A stretch of 44,248 nt of DNA, taken from positions 1-44,248 of the forward strand of contig JAFVBL010000013.1 in NCBI GenBank assembly GCA_017479985.1. Direction: 5' to 3'. Within the stretch, counting starts at the first letter, position 1; each line of letters starts with the position of its first letter. The position numbers and the translations under genes were made by a program. Positions 17,305 to 24,972 of the stretch are shown piece by piece. The stretch comes from Alphaproteobacteria bacterium (lineage in GTDB: Bacteria; Pseudomonadota; Alphaproteobacteria; RF32; CAG-239). The notes below the pieces were generated by a model that was not told the origin of the DNA, searched no databases, and was given only the letters and a program-made list of their open reading frames with translations.

Positions 17305-17433
17305 CGGGGGACAGACACCTAGTGATTCCACAAAAAGCCTGTCAAAAAAATTAGGGAGAAGATTTATTCATCGCGCTCGTTTAGTTATACATTTAGGGCA
17401 AAACAAAATTTCGCAAAAAATATGTCCCCGTTA
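17305..17433. other. Possible degenerate IS200/RAYT-type element remnant
   Basis: The motif GGGGACAGACACCT (from 17308) and a facing TGTCCCC (near 17421) resemble the end motifs I associate with REP-associated tyrosine transposases and their non-autonomous copies. About 110 nt separates them, with no credible transposase. The remaining sequence up to alr (17434-17525) is very AT-rich and holds nothing I recognise. Confidence 0.25.
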
Positions 17434-17525
17434 ATTCTCTCGAAAAGGTCAGAAAAAAATTCCTCATATTTTTTTAATTTTTTTCATTATTTTTATTTAT
17501 AATGAAAATTCAATATGTTATTCAT

Positions 17526-17551
17526 AATAAAATATTGCCGAATATTTTATT
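17526..17551. terminator. AT-rich palindrome at the alr stop, probable bidirectional terminator
   Basis: A perfect 11-bp inverted repeat around GCCG overlaps the alr stop codon. It is nearly all A/T pairs, so weak as a hairpin, but is flanked by A and T runs on both sides. Confidence 0.45.
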
Positions 17552-18662
17552 TTAAGTCATATTTTCGTACAAAACGTGTATTTTTACCCAAGCGCGACAC
17601 TATTTCGTAACTGATGGTTCCGGCATCTCGCGCAATGTCGTCCAGTGTATATTCATCAAAAATCAGCGTGCCGAAATCCCCGACGTGCAACTCCGGAACA
17701 TCGGTCACATCGCAGATAACATTATCCATTGACACTCGACCGACAATACGTGCTTCAAATACTTTATTTTTTTTCTTGAAAAACACCTTACCGATATTGG
17801 AAAGCGCACGCGGTATGCCATCGCCGTAACCGATGGAAACAATCGCGATTTTCCGATTCTGTGCTGCGCGGTATGTTGCCGAATAACCGACAAACTCTCC
17901 CTTCGGCAAATCGGCAATTTGCAGCACGGGTGCCTCAACCGTAATCACATTTTTCATCTGATTTAACCGATACGGCGCCGTATTTATTCCATACATTGCC
18001 GCCCCCAAACGAACCATATCGCAACAAAAATCCGCCCCTAAAAATGCGCCGTCGGAAGCTGACAGTGTTGCCGGCAAATCCGGAAAATATTTTGCACGAA
18101 TTTCTTCAAAATTCGCAAGCTGATGCGCATTCATAAAATGGTCTTTTTCATCGGCACACGCCAAATGGCTCAGCACCGTACCGAAAATTTTCAAATCCGC
18201 CTTGCCGAGTTTTTTCAATTCCGCCGCACGAAAGCCCAAACGATTCAGTCCCGTTTCCACCTGAATAACCGGTTCAATCCCCTCAATCGGATTTTTTTTC
18301 CAAAAAGCCAGCATTTCCGGCGATGCAATCACCGGAATCAGCTCATATTCCTCAAACAAATCCCGACTGTCTGTTCCGATACCTTGCAAAACATAGATAT
18401 TTGCCTCCGGTACAACTTCGGCAATGCGTGCGCCTTCAAGCGCGTGCGCCACCCAAAAATTGCGGCAATCGGCATGTTCATACAATGCCCGCGCCACCTC
18501 TCGCGCGCCCAAACCGTAGGCATCATCTTTAACCACCGCCGACGGTGTTGCCGGTGCAATAATTTCACACAGCGTTTTATAATTATCAATCAGGTTGTTT
18601 AAGTTAATTTTTAACACCGGTTGTGTAAAAATTTGCGTTTCACCTCTTGTAAAAATGTTCAT
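17547..18662 (-). CDS. alr: Alanine racemase
   Basis: 371 aa, the usual length. PLP-dependent interconversion of L- and D-alanine for peptidoglycan. The N-terminal TIM barrel has the PLP-lysine motif VVKDDAYGLG (Lys45 region; most homologues have KANAYG), then ETGLNRLGFR. The C-terminal beta domain has VGYSATYRA with the catalytic Tyr, VSIGYGDGIPR and GRVSMDNV. It is transcribed divergently from the tatD-hydF pair, 35 nt from the TatD-family start. It stands alone on its strand and ends at an AT-rich palindrome. Confidence 0.96.
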   Translation of the reverse strand: MNIFTRGETQIFTQPVLKINLNNLIDNYKTLCEIIAPATPSAVVKDDAYGLGAREVARALYEHADCRNFWVAHALEGARIAEVVPEANIYVLQGIGTDSRDLFEEYELIPVIASPEMLAFWKKNPIEGIEPVIQVETGLNRLGFRAAELKKLGKADLKIFGTVLSHLACADEKDHFMNAHQLANFEEIRAKYFPDLPATLSASDGAFLGADFCCDMVRLGAAMYGINTAPYRLNQMKNVITVEAPVLQIADLPKGEFVGYSATYRAAQNRKIAIVSIGYGDGIPRALSNIGKVFFKKKNKVFEARIVGRVSMDNVICDVTDVPELHVGDFGTLIFDEYTLDDIARDAGTISYEIVSRLGKNTRFVRKYDLK

Positions 18663-18697
18663 AACTGTTATTATCTCCGTTTATGAAAGGATTTAAT

Positions 18698-19435
18698 ATG
18701 TACGTTGATTCGCACATTCATTTGCAAGATTATAAAACGCAAGATATTAAAAATGTGGTAACAAATGCCGTACAAAATAACGTGGCGCAATTTATCAATC
18801 CGTCGGCACATCCCGATGATTGGAATACGGTGGTGACAGTGGCATCGGAGCACCCGAACGTAACGCCGGCATTCGGCATACACCCGTGGTATGTTGACGA
18901 AGATGCGCAAAATCGGCTTGATAACTTGGAAAAATATTTGCAAGAATATCCGCAAGCTTGGGTCGGCGAATGTGGAATCGATCGCCTTAAAAATCCGGAT
19001 ACGGCGCGGCAAATATCCGTATTGCAAACACATATTACACTTGCACGGCAATATAATCGACCGCTGATTATTCATTCCGTTAAGGCCGATTCGGAAATGA
19101 CTTCTTTGTTTCCGATTTTGCCGCAACATACGGTTTTTCACTCATTTACCGGCTCCGCAGATTGGGGAAAAGCCATACAAACACACGGCTTTTTCATCGG
19201 GCTGAATTTTTCGATTCTACGCAAAAAGAATGCTGCCGAAATTCTGCATACGCTCAATCTGTCGCAAATTCTGCTTGAAACTGACGGGCCGTACCAAAAT
19301 ATTGAGCGCGGCGTTGAAACTTTACCGCAGAATCTGCCGTTGCTCGCGCAAAAAATTGCCGAAATGCTGCATATTTCCACCGCCGAATTTGCCGCCATTA
19401 TTGAACAAAATCAAAAAAACTTCATAGGAGAATAA
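18698..19435 (+). CDS. TatD-family metal-dependent hydrolase (YchF/YcfH-like deoxyribonuclease family)
   Basis: 245 aa. An amidohydrolase-fold TIM barrel with the metal sites DSHIHLQ (HxH near the N-terminus), VGECGID (metal Glu), PLIIHSVKA (His), HSFTG (His) and LLETDGPY (metal Asp). The start at 18698 is preferred because AAAGGATTTAAT lies just before it; a longer frame begins at 18683. TatD proteins are 3'-5' DNA exonucleases or quality-control hydrolases. It lies 4 nt ahead of hydF and is co-transcribed with it; TatD-like genes beside hydrogenase maturation genes are seen in other anaerobes, as I recall. Substrate uncertain. Confidence 0.92.
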   Translation: MYVDSHIHLQDYKTQDIKNVVTNAVQNNVAQFINPSAHPDDWNTVVTVASEHPNVTPAFGIHPWYVDEDAQNRLDNLEKYLQEYPQAWVGECGIDRLKNPDTARQISVLQTHITLARQYNRPLIIHSVKADSEMTSLFPILPQHTVFHSFTGSADWGKAIQTHGFFIGLNFSILRKKNAAEILHTLNLSQILLETDGPYQNIERGVETLPQNLPLLAQKIAEMLHISTAEFAAIIEQNQKNFIGE

Positions 19436-19439
19436 CGCT

Positions 19440-20654
19440 ATGCAAAACACACCTAAATCCTTACGTTTGCAAATTGCTCTGATGGGACGTGTCAATGCCG
19501 GAAAATCGAGTTTTTTGAACCTTGTTACCGGTCAACAGACAGCAATCGTATCGCCTGTTGCCGGCACCACGACCGATGTGGTGGAAAAGGCGCAGGAATT
19601 GCAACCGTTCGGCCCTGTTTTATGGATTGATACCGCCGGTTTCGATGACAAAAGCGTTTTAAGCGGCAAACGTATGGAAAAAACACTTGCTGTTTTTGAC
19701 CGTGCCGATGTTATTCTGCTGATTTGCCGCGGTGACGAAATAGCTGTACCGGAACGGGAAATCATTCGTCTGGCAGACGAACGCAAGATTCCGTTGATAA
19801 AAATATATAATCAGACCGGCAAACATCAGATGACGGCAACCGGCGGAATCCGCTGCAACGCCGTTGATATTTCAGAACGCGACCGTGTGCTTAATGAACT
19901 GAAATCCGCACTGATTAAAGTATGTCCCGATGATTTTTTAAACGCGCAGCCGTTGGTGGCTGATTTGGCACCGGAACATTCGACTGTTGTTATGTTAATA
20001 CCGTTGGATTACGAAGCACCGAAAGGTCGGCTGATTATGCCGCAAGTCCAAGCAATTCGCGATTGTTTGGACCATAATCAGAATGTGTCGGCAGTCAAAG
20101 AAAACGATTACACCGCCGCCTTAAACAACTTCAAAATACCGCCGGCACTGGTAGTGTGCGATTCACAAATCGTCGATACAATGGTCAAACTGACCCCGCC
20201 GGAAATTAAATGCACAACCTTTTCGATTTTGATGGCACGCTTTAAAGGCGACCTCGGAAAAATGGTACGCGGTGCGGCTATGATTGATAAACTTAAAGAC
20301 GGCGATAAAGTATTGATTGCCGAATCTTGCACACATCACGCGGCAGAAGATGACATCGGGCGCGTCAAAATCCCGAATTGGCTCAAGAAAAAAACAGGCA
20401 AAGAGATTATCGTTGACCACGTCAGCGGTTGTGATTTTCCGCAGAATTTACGCGAATACAAGCTCGTTATTCAATGCGGCGGCTGTACCATTAACCGACG
20501 AGAAATCCTCTCCCGCATTTATAAGTGCGAGCAGGCCGGTGTTGCCATCACCAATTACGGCGTATGTATATCCGAGCTTAAAGGTGTTTTGCAACGTGTG
20601 CTTGAACCGTTTGGCAGCGTGTATGCCGATTATCTCAAAGCCAAACAGAGATAA
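19440..20654 (+). CDS. hydF: [FeFe]-hydrogenase H-cluster maturation GTPase HydF
   Basis: 404 aa, typical length. The GTPase domain has P-loop GRVNAGKSS (16-24), AGTTTD (switch I Thr) and DTAG (G3). A middle dimerisation domain follows. The C-terminal cluster domain has CTHH (297-300) and CGGC (346-349), which match the HydF CxH...CxxC cluster ligands. HydF is the scaffold on which the 2Fe subcluster is assembled by HydE and HydG before delivery to HydA. Its presence implies an [FeFe]-hydrogenase elsewhere in the genome and an anaerobic, probably fermentative lifestyle. No hydE, hydG or hydA occurs in this window. Confidence 0.97.
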   Translation: MQNTPKSLRLQIALMGRVNAGKSSFLNLVTGQQTAIVSPVAGTTTDVVEKAQELQPFGPVLWIDTAGFDDKSVLSGKRMEKTLAVFDRADVILLICRGDEIAVPEREIIRLADERKIPLIKIYNQTGKHQMTATGGIRCNAVDISERDRVLNELKSALIKVCPDDFLNAQPLVADLAPEHSTVVMLIPLDYEAPKGRLIMPQVQAIRDCLDHNQNVSAVKENDYTAALNNFKIPPALVVCDSQIVDTMVKLTPPEIKCTTFSILMARFKGDLGKMVRGAAMIDKLKDGDKVLIAESCTHHAAEDDIGRVKIPNWLKKKTGKEIIVDHVSGCDFPQNLREYKLVIQCGGCTINRREILSRIYKCEQAGVAITNYGVCISELKGVLQRVLEPFGSVYADYLKAKQR

Positions 20655-20739
20655 AAAATACATACCTTTTTGAATTTTTTTTGATTGATTTATTGCCAAT
20701 TAAATTATATATTGGGCAACAAAAGTAAGGTAAAAAAAG

Positions 20740-21522
20740 ATGAAAAAAATGAAAAATACGATAAAAATATCAGGCGCAACAACATTGATTGCCGCATTCT
20801 TTCTGGCATCACCGTGTATTGCCGATGAAAACGATTCGGCGCTCGAAAGTTATAACCGTGCGATGTTTAACTTTAATGCTGCCGCCGATTATTTTGTAAT
20901 TAAACCGGTGGCAAAAGGTTATCGTGCCGTCACCAATGATTTTGTTCGCGAACGTGTACACGATTTTTACGCCAACATCAAAGAACCGGTTTCGGCTATC
21001 AATCACGCTTTGCAAGGCAATATTGTCGACTCCGGCAAATCTCTCGGCCGCTTTGTCGTCAACTCGACACTCGGTCTGCTCGGCACGTTTGATGTAGCGT
21101 CCGGCTGGGGTTTGCGCAACAACCGCACCGATTTTGACCGCACGCTTGCCAAATGGTGTGTACCGGACGGTCCGTTCTTTGTTTTGCCCCTCATCGGTCC
21201 CTCCACCCCGCGTGCAACCGTCGGTATGGCGGCAGATGCTCTTGCAACGCCGACTTATTGGGCCGACTACTATGCCTCATTCGGTGAAGATTGGGAGCGT
21301 TATTCAGTGTATTACGGCATTACCGCCCTCGGTTTTATCAGTCTGCGTGAAGAGAATATCGAATTTTTGGACAACCTGACCGCAAACTCGGTTGACCCGT
21401 ACAGTACAATTAAATCCGCCTATATTCAGAACCGTCTGAAAATCGGCGTTTGCGGCAATACAGATGTTTCTGCCGATGATGCCGGATACGATTTTGATTT
21501 TGACGATATGGACGATGATTAA
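20740..21522 (+). CDS. mlaA: MlaA (VacJ) outer-membrane lipid-asymmetry protein
   Basis: 260 aa. An N-terminal signal peptide (hydrophobic TTLIAAFFLAS) is followed by the MlaA core: ESYNRAMFNFN, FYANIKEPVSAINHALQG, GRFVVNSTLGLLGTFDVA, WCVPDGPFFVLPLIGPSTPR. The usual lipobox is not clean (ASPC, with Pro before Cys), so lipid attachment is doubtful. An acidic Asp-rich tail ends the protein. MlaA takes mislocalised phospholipid from the outer leaflet and passes it to MlaC, encoded next, 25 nt downstream. The ABC part (MlaFEDB) is not in this window. Confidence 0.95.
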   Translation: MKKMKNTIKISGATTLIAAFFLASPCIADENDSALESYNRAMFNFNAAADYFVIKPVAKGYRAVTNDFVRERVHDFYANIKEPVSAINHALQGNIVDSGKSLGRFVVNSTLGLLGTFDVASGWGLRNNRTDFDRTLAKWCVPDGPFFVLPLIGPSTPRATVGMAADALATPTYWADYYASFGEDWERYSVYYGITALGFISLREENIEFLDNLTANSVDPYSTIKSAYIQNRLKIGVCGNTDVSADDAGYDFDFDDMDDD

Positions 21523-21547
21523 CTATCAGTGAAAGGATAAACGAAAA

Positions 21548-22144
21548 ATGAAGAAAATTTTTGCTGTTTTATTTTCGGCTTTGTTTTTAACTGCCTCAAA
21601 TGCCTCTGCGGCAATTAACGGTGCAAAAGCGGAAGCTTTTATTAAAAATGTCACTTCTCAAGGGATTGAGCAGTTGGTTAATGCAGATATTTCGGAAAGC
21701 GAACGCAAAGCACGCTTCACTAAATTATTCAATCAGGATTTGGATTTGGATTTTATCGGCAAGTTTGTGCTCGGACGCTATTGGCGTACGGCAACCCCGC
21801 AACAACGCAGCGAATTTATCGATGTGTATCGCAAACTGAATATTCAAACTTGGTCCGAACGTTTCAATGAATTTAAGGGAAAACATTTTGAATTTTCAGG
21901 CACGGAAAAATCCAAGTCGGAGGACCAAATATTTGTTGCGACAAAAGTTCCGATGCAAGAAGGTGCGCCGGCATCAGTAAAATGGCGGGTCAAAGAAACA
22001 AACGGACAGATGCGTATTGTTGATATCATTATTGAAAATGTCAGCTTGGCACAAACCGCTCGCAGCGAATATACATCATATATTCAAAAATCGCCGGACG
22101 GTATCAACGGTTTGATTAAAGACCTTAAAGCAAAGCTGAAATAA
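21548..22144 (+). CDS. mlaC: MlaC/Ttg2D periplasmic phospholipid carrier
   Basis: 198 aa. A signal peptide (KKIFAVLFSALFLTASNASA) with a good AxA cleavage site is followed by the MlaC fold: FNQDLDLDFIGKFVLGRYWRTATPQQRSEFIDVYRKL, then a beta-rich half with VKWRVKETNGQMRIVDIIIENVS. It ferries phospholipid between MlaA and the inner-membrane Mla transporter. It is the second gene of the mlaA-mlaC unit; the strong terminator at 22166-22199 follows. Confidence 0.95.
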   Translation: MKKIFAVLFSALFLTASNASAAINGAKAEAFIKNVTSQGIEQLVNADISESERKARFTKLFNQDLDLDFIGKFVLGRYWRTATPQQRSEFIDVYRKLNIQTWSERFNEFKGKHFEFSGTEKSKSEDQIFVATKVPMQEGAPASVKWRVKETNGQMRIVDIIIENVSLAQTARSEYTSYIQKSPDGINGLIKDLKAKLK

Positions 22145-22165
22145 ATTACGTTTATACAAGCTCCT

Positions 22166-22199
22166 AAATCCTCATTTATCTGCAATGAGGATTTTTTTT
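22166..22199 (+). terminator. Intrinsic terminator after mlaC
   Basis: An 11-bp stem (AAATCCTCATT 22166-22176 with AATGAGGATTT from 22184) is followed by TTTTTT on the plus strand. Confidence 0.9.
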
Positions 22200-22224
22200 A
22201 TGCGCAAAATCCGATTGAAATATT

Positions 22225-23178
22225 TTAAAATAAGCCTTTTTTACGGAAAAATATACCGACAATAATCGTGATTACGGCCGATAGAGCAATCACTATCGGA
22301 AAGCCGTACACAAACTCTTCAAATGGCACAGGCACATTCATTCCCCAAAAACTGCCAATCATCGTCGGCACGGACAAAACAATCGTGATTGCCGCCAAAA
22401 ACTTCATTATCTGGTTGAGGTTATTATTGATAATCGAGGCGAAACCGTCCATCATACCTTCTAAAATCGAGCGATGCATATCCACCATTTCAATCGCTTG
22501 CTTATTCTCGACAATCACATCTTCCAACAAATCGGTATCGTCTTCGGTAAATGCCAAAAGCCGCGCGCTGACCGGTGATTTTGTCATACGCAGAATTTTT
22601 TCGAGCACCAATTGGTTATCGCGCAAAGCGGTTGTAAAATACACAAGCGACTTTTGAATTTCCATCAACTGAAACAACTCCTCATTATGCGTTGTTTGTT
22701 TGAGTGAATCTTCAATATGTTCGGTTTTGCGATTGATAATCGCTAAATAGCGCAAGTAAAACTGTGTGATTTTATAGAGAATTGAAAGCATAAACTTGGT
22801 ACGTTCACGCGTATCAAATGACTTTGCCGTATTTTTGTTAAATGAGCTTAAAATACGGTTATCTTTTGAGCAAATCGTCAGAAAATTCTCGCCGCTGAAC
22901 ACCAGACCGCACGGCAATGTATCAAAATTACCCTCCTCGTCCAGCAACGGTAAATTGACAATGGTGGAAAAAATCCCCTCATCAAGTTCTACCCGCGAAC
23001 GTTCATCGGCATCAAGGGAGTTGCGCAAAATATCCGAATCGACTTTCAATAGCGACGAAACTTTGCTGATTTCGGCACTTGTCGGATTGGTTAAACTGAA
23101 CCACGCTTGCGTTACTCTGCTGAATCGTTTGAGCTTAACCAGTTTTCCGCCGTCTTCCGTTTTATAAATACGCAGCAT
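22225..23178 (-). CDS. corA: CorA-family magnesium/divalent metal channel
   Basis: 317 aa, standard length. The N-terminal cytoplasmic alpha/beta domain has DEGIFSTIVNLPLLDEEGNF. A long stalk helix follows, then two C-terminal transmembrane helices with the signature FWGMNVPVP (YGMN-type; Trp replaces Tyr) at the pore mouth. It imports Mg2+ as a homopentamer; some family members export or prefer Co2+ or Zn2+. It is transcribed towards the mla unit and shares the terminator region; tRNA-Leu lies just upstream on the same strand. Confidence 0.95.
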   Translation of the reverse strand: MLRIYKTEDGGKLVKLKRFSRVTQAWFSLTNPTSAEISKVSSLLKVDSDILRNSLDADERSRVELDEGIFSTIVNLPLLDEEGNFDTLPCGLVFSGENFLTICSKDNRILSSFNKNTAKSFDTRERTKFMLSILYKITQFYLRYLAIINRKTEHIEDSLKQTTHNEELFQLMEIQKSLVYFTTALRDNQLVLEKILRMTKSPVSARLLAFTEDDTDLLEDVIVENKQAIEMVDMHRSILEGMMDGFASIINNNLNQIMKFLAAITIVLSVPTMIGSFWGMNVPVPFEEFVYGFPIVIALSAVITIIVGIFFRKKGLF

Positions 23179-23253
23179 TGCTAAGCTCTCCTCTGATGTT
23201 GTATCTCTTTTTTTTGAGATACCCGCTCAGGTCGGGTATACGGTATTTTGAAT

Positions 23254-23339
23254 TGGTGCGGCCAAGAAGACTTGAACTTCCACGAGCTTAGCTCATAACG
23301 ACCTCAACGTTACGCGTCTACCAATTCCGCCATGGCCGC
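23254..23339 (-). tRNA. tRNA-Leu(GAG)
   Basis: 86-nt minus-strand tRNA with a 7-bp acceptor stem (GCGGCCA with TGGCCGC), anticodon loop TTGAGGT giving anticodon GAG, a long class II variable arm, TTCAAGT T-loop and an encoded CCA (23254-23256). It decodes CUC/CUU leucine. Confidence 0.95.
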
Positions 23340-23431
23340 ATTCAAAACAACATATAGTTATTATATTATTTTCAATAAATCAAGCATTTTTTGCATTGAA
23401 ATCGTTTTTTTGCACATTTTTTATTTTTTAC

Positions 23432-23460
23432 TTGACAAAATTTATCAGACTTGATACTCT
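23432..23460 (+). promoter_or_regulatory. Putative promoter of the WG-repeat lipoprotein gene
   Basis: TTGACA (23432-23437), a 17-nt spacer and TACTCT (23455-23460). The element is in AT-rich DNA and directly precedes the compositionally different stretch. Confidence 0.5.
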
Positions 23461-23541
23461 GCAATTAGTTTGAAAAGTTATTTATACATTAGTCTGAGTG
23501 TTTTATTCTCTATATTGTTTTACAAAAAAAACTTTAGAAGT

Positions 23542-24234
23542 ATGAAAAAAAGAGTATTATTTACGTTTTTGCTCGGTGCTCTAATCATCGCGGCAATGAG
23601 TCTGTTCATCTCTTGTGACAGCAAAAAGGAAGTCAAGAAAGTCGGAGCGTATGAGCTGACAGAGGTTAACGGCAAGTTCGGTTTGAAGGACAGCACCGGT
23701 CACGTTGTTCTCGCGCCCGAGTATGGCGAGATTATCGACAAGCCGGGGTATCAAGCCGTATTTGCCAAGAGTCACGGCGGGCTGACAACTATCGTTGCCG
23801 GCGGCTACACACCGATTGTTGAAGCGAAGATTGATTCGATTGTGCCTACCGGCACAGAGAAGTATGCCTACGTCTACTGCAACCAGCGTGGGGTCTATCT
23901 TTGGCATTTCGGTGCAAGCTCGGCCATCGGCCCGTTTACAGACCTGAGGCTGATTGAGGACATTGTGTTCTTGAACACTGACGGAAAATGGGGGGCGGCC
24001 ACGCTTGATCACAACGGGTTGGCACCACGTAAGTTTGACAGGGTGATTGTCGTCAAGACCGACAAGACAATGGCTGTGCTCGTCAAAGACGCAAAAGGAT
24101 GGGCGATGTTCGATAAGGACGGTGTCACTGACGGCAAACCCTATGACACACCGGCGAAAGTACTTGAAAAACAAGTCAAATCGCTCAATGTTGAGGGCGA
24201 TGTGGCAGTCGTAAAAGTAGGCTGGAAACTCTGA
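23542..24234 (+). CDS. WG-repeat lipoprotein, probably acquired
   Basis: About 230 aa from the ATG at 23542: MKKRVLFTFLLGALIIAAMSLFISC is a lipoprotein signal with lipobox LFISC. A longer reading from a TTG at 23470 is less likely. The mature part has WG-type beta-repeats: NGKFGLKDSTGHVVLAPEYGEI, DGKWGAATLDHNGLAPRKFD, AKGWAMFDKDG. WG-repeat lipoproteins are common in Bacteroidota. Compared with its neighbours it is GC-richer, uses AAG for Lys often, and has no clear Shine-Dalgarno sequence, which fits transfer from such a donor. Function unknown; a cell-surface or periplasmic role is likely. Confidence 0.75.
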   Translation: MKKRVLFTFLLGALIIAAMSLFISCDSKKEVKKVGAYELTEVNGKFGLKDSTGHVVLAPEYGEIIDKPGYQAVFAKSHGGLTTIVAGGYTPIVEAKIDSIVPTGTEKYAYVYCNQRGVYLWHFGASSAIGPFTDLRLIEDIVFLNTDGKWGAATLDHNGLAPRKFDRVIVVKTDKTMAVLVKDAKGWAMFDKDGVTDGKPYDTPAKVLEKQVKSLNVEGDVAVVKVGWKL

Positions 24235-24297
24235 ATATGTTGAAGGCGCTGTTCTCCTATGTGAGGAGAGTGCCTTTCGTAAAAAAAAACAAAACCT

Positions 24298-24465
24298 ATG
24301 GAGAAAGCAGTTCCTACGAATCCTTCGTCGCAAACGGCAGAACGCGACGATTTGCTCGGTAAGAATCAATGTCGGCACAGTGTGAACGGTAACGCCCCTG
24401 GTGGACCGTTCCGCGACAAACCGCCGTATCGAAAACGTACCGAGGATCTCGACGACAGTTTATAA
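24298..24465 (+). CDS. 55-aa hydrophilic protein downstream of the WG lipoprotein
   Basis: An open frame from ATG 24298 to TAA 24463-24465 encodes a charged, proline-containing 55-residue protein with a single Cys. It shares the high-GC composition and missing Shine-Dalgarno of the upstream gene, lies 63 nt after it, and is followed by a strong terminator. No family recognised. Coding status rests on composition and context only. Confidence 0.45.
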   Translation: MEKAVPTNPSSQTAERDDLLGKNQCRHSVNGNAPGGPFRDKPPYRKRTEDLDDSL

Positions 24466-24483
24466 GACTGTTTTTCCTAACGG

Positions 24484-24521
24484 AAATCCCTTTAAGCCAA
24501 TGAGCTTAAAGGGATTTTTTT
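24484..24521 (+). terminator. Intrinsic terminator of the WG-lipoprotein unit
   Basis: A 13-bp perfect stem (AAATCCCTTTAAG with CTTAAAGGGATTT) and an 8-nt loop are followed by TTTT on the plus strand. Confidence 0.9.
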
Positions 24522-24545
24522 CACCAATCATTCTCTTGAGAAAAC

Positions 24546-24962
24546 CTATTTTTTAAGTTCGGTGCGAATGGCTGTGGTTGAACGTACCGGCAATAAATCT
24601 TTCGGAATACGATTGCTGACGACATAGCGCACACCCAAGCCCTCTACAAACGCACGTTTTTCAGCACTGTCTCCATCGGTATTTACAAAGAAGATATCCG
24701 GCTGAATTTGCTTTATTTCTTCGGCAAAGTCGAGTTTACCCGCCCCCTTTGCCACAAATGCCTGATGCACAAACTTAATGGCTGAGACCATATACAATCG
24801 TTCGTCTTCATTATATAAAGTTTTGCGATGTTTGAGTTCTTCCACCGTCTTATCGGAGCCGATGGAAACATACAAATCGCCATATTGCGAGGCCTCTTCA
24901 AAAAAACGGATATGTCCGCTGTGCAACACGTCAAAACACCCTGATACAAATACTTTTGCCAT
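24546..24962 (-). CDS. Cytidylyltransferase-fold nucleotidyltransferase (HldE-C/TagD-like)
   Basis: 138 aa. A small Rossmann-fold nucleotidyltransferase with SGCFDVLHSGHIRFFEEA (HxGH-type nucleotide motif), SDKTVEELKHRK and C-terminal RSTTAIRTELK (the STxxI motif). Family members activate glycerol-3-phosphate with CTP or heptose-1-phosphate with ATP for surface polysaccharides; sequence alone does not decide which. It is the last gene of the glycan operon, 10 nt after the fucosyltransferase-like gene, with RBS AGGAATCATAAA. It likely supplies an activated precursor to the pathway served by its two upstream neighbours. Confidence 0.88.
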   Translation of the reverse strand: MAKVFVSGCFDVLHSGHIRFFEEASQYGDLYVSIGSDKTVEELKHRKTLYNEDERLYMVSAIKFVHQAFVAKGAGKLDFAEEIKQIQPDIFFVNTDGDSAEKRAFVEGLGVRYVVSNRIPKDLLPVRSTTAIRTELKK

Positions 24963-24972
24963 TTTATGATTC

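Noticed and set aside
17240..17434. 64-codon plus ORF in the ihfA-alr spacer
   Set aside because: Basic low-information peptide across a possible mobile-element remnant, with no ribosome binding site.
23581..24378. Minus-strand ORF of 265 codons opposite the WG lipoprotein
   Set aside because: Higher GC leaves the antisense frame open. Only the plus frame has a lipoprotein signal and WG repeats.
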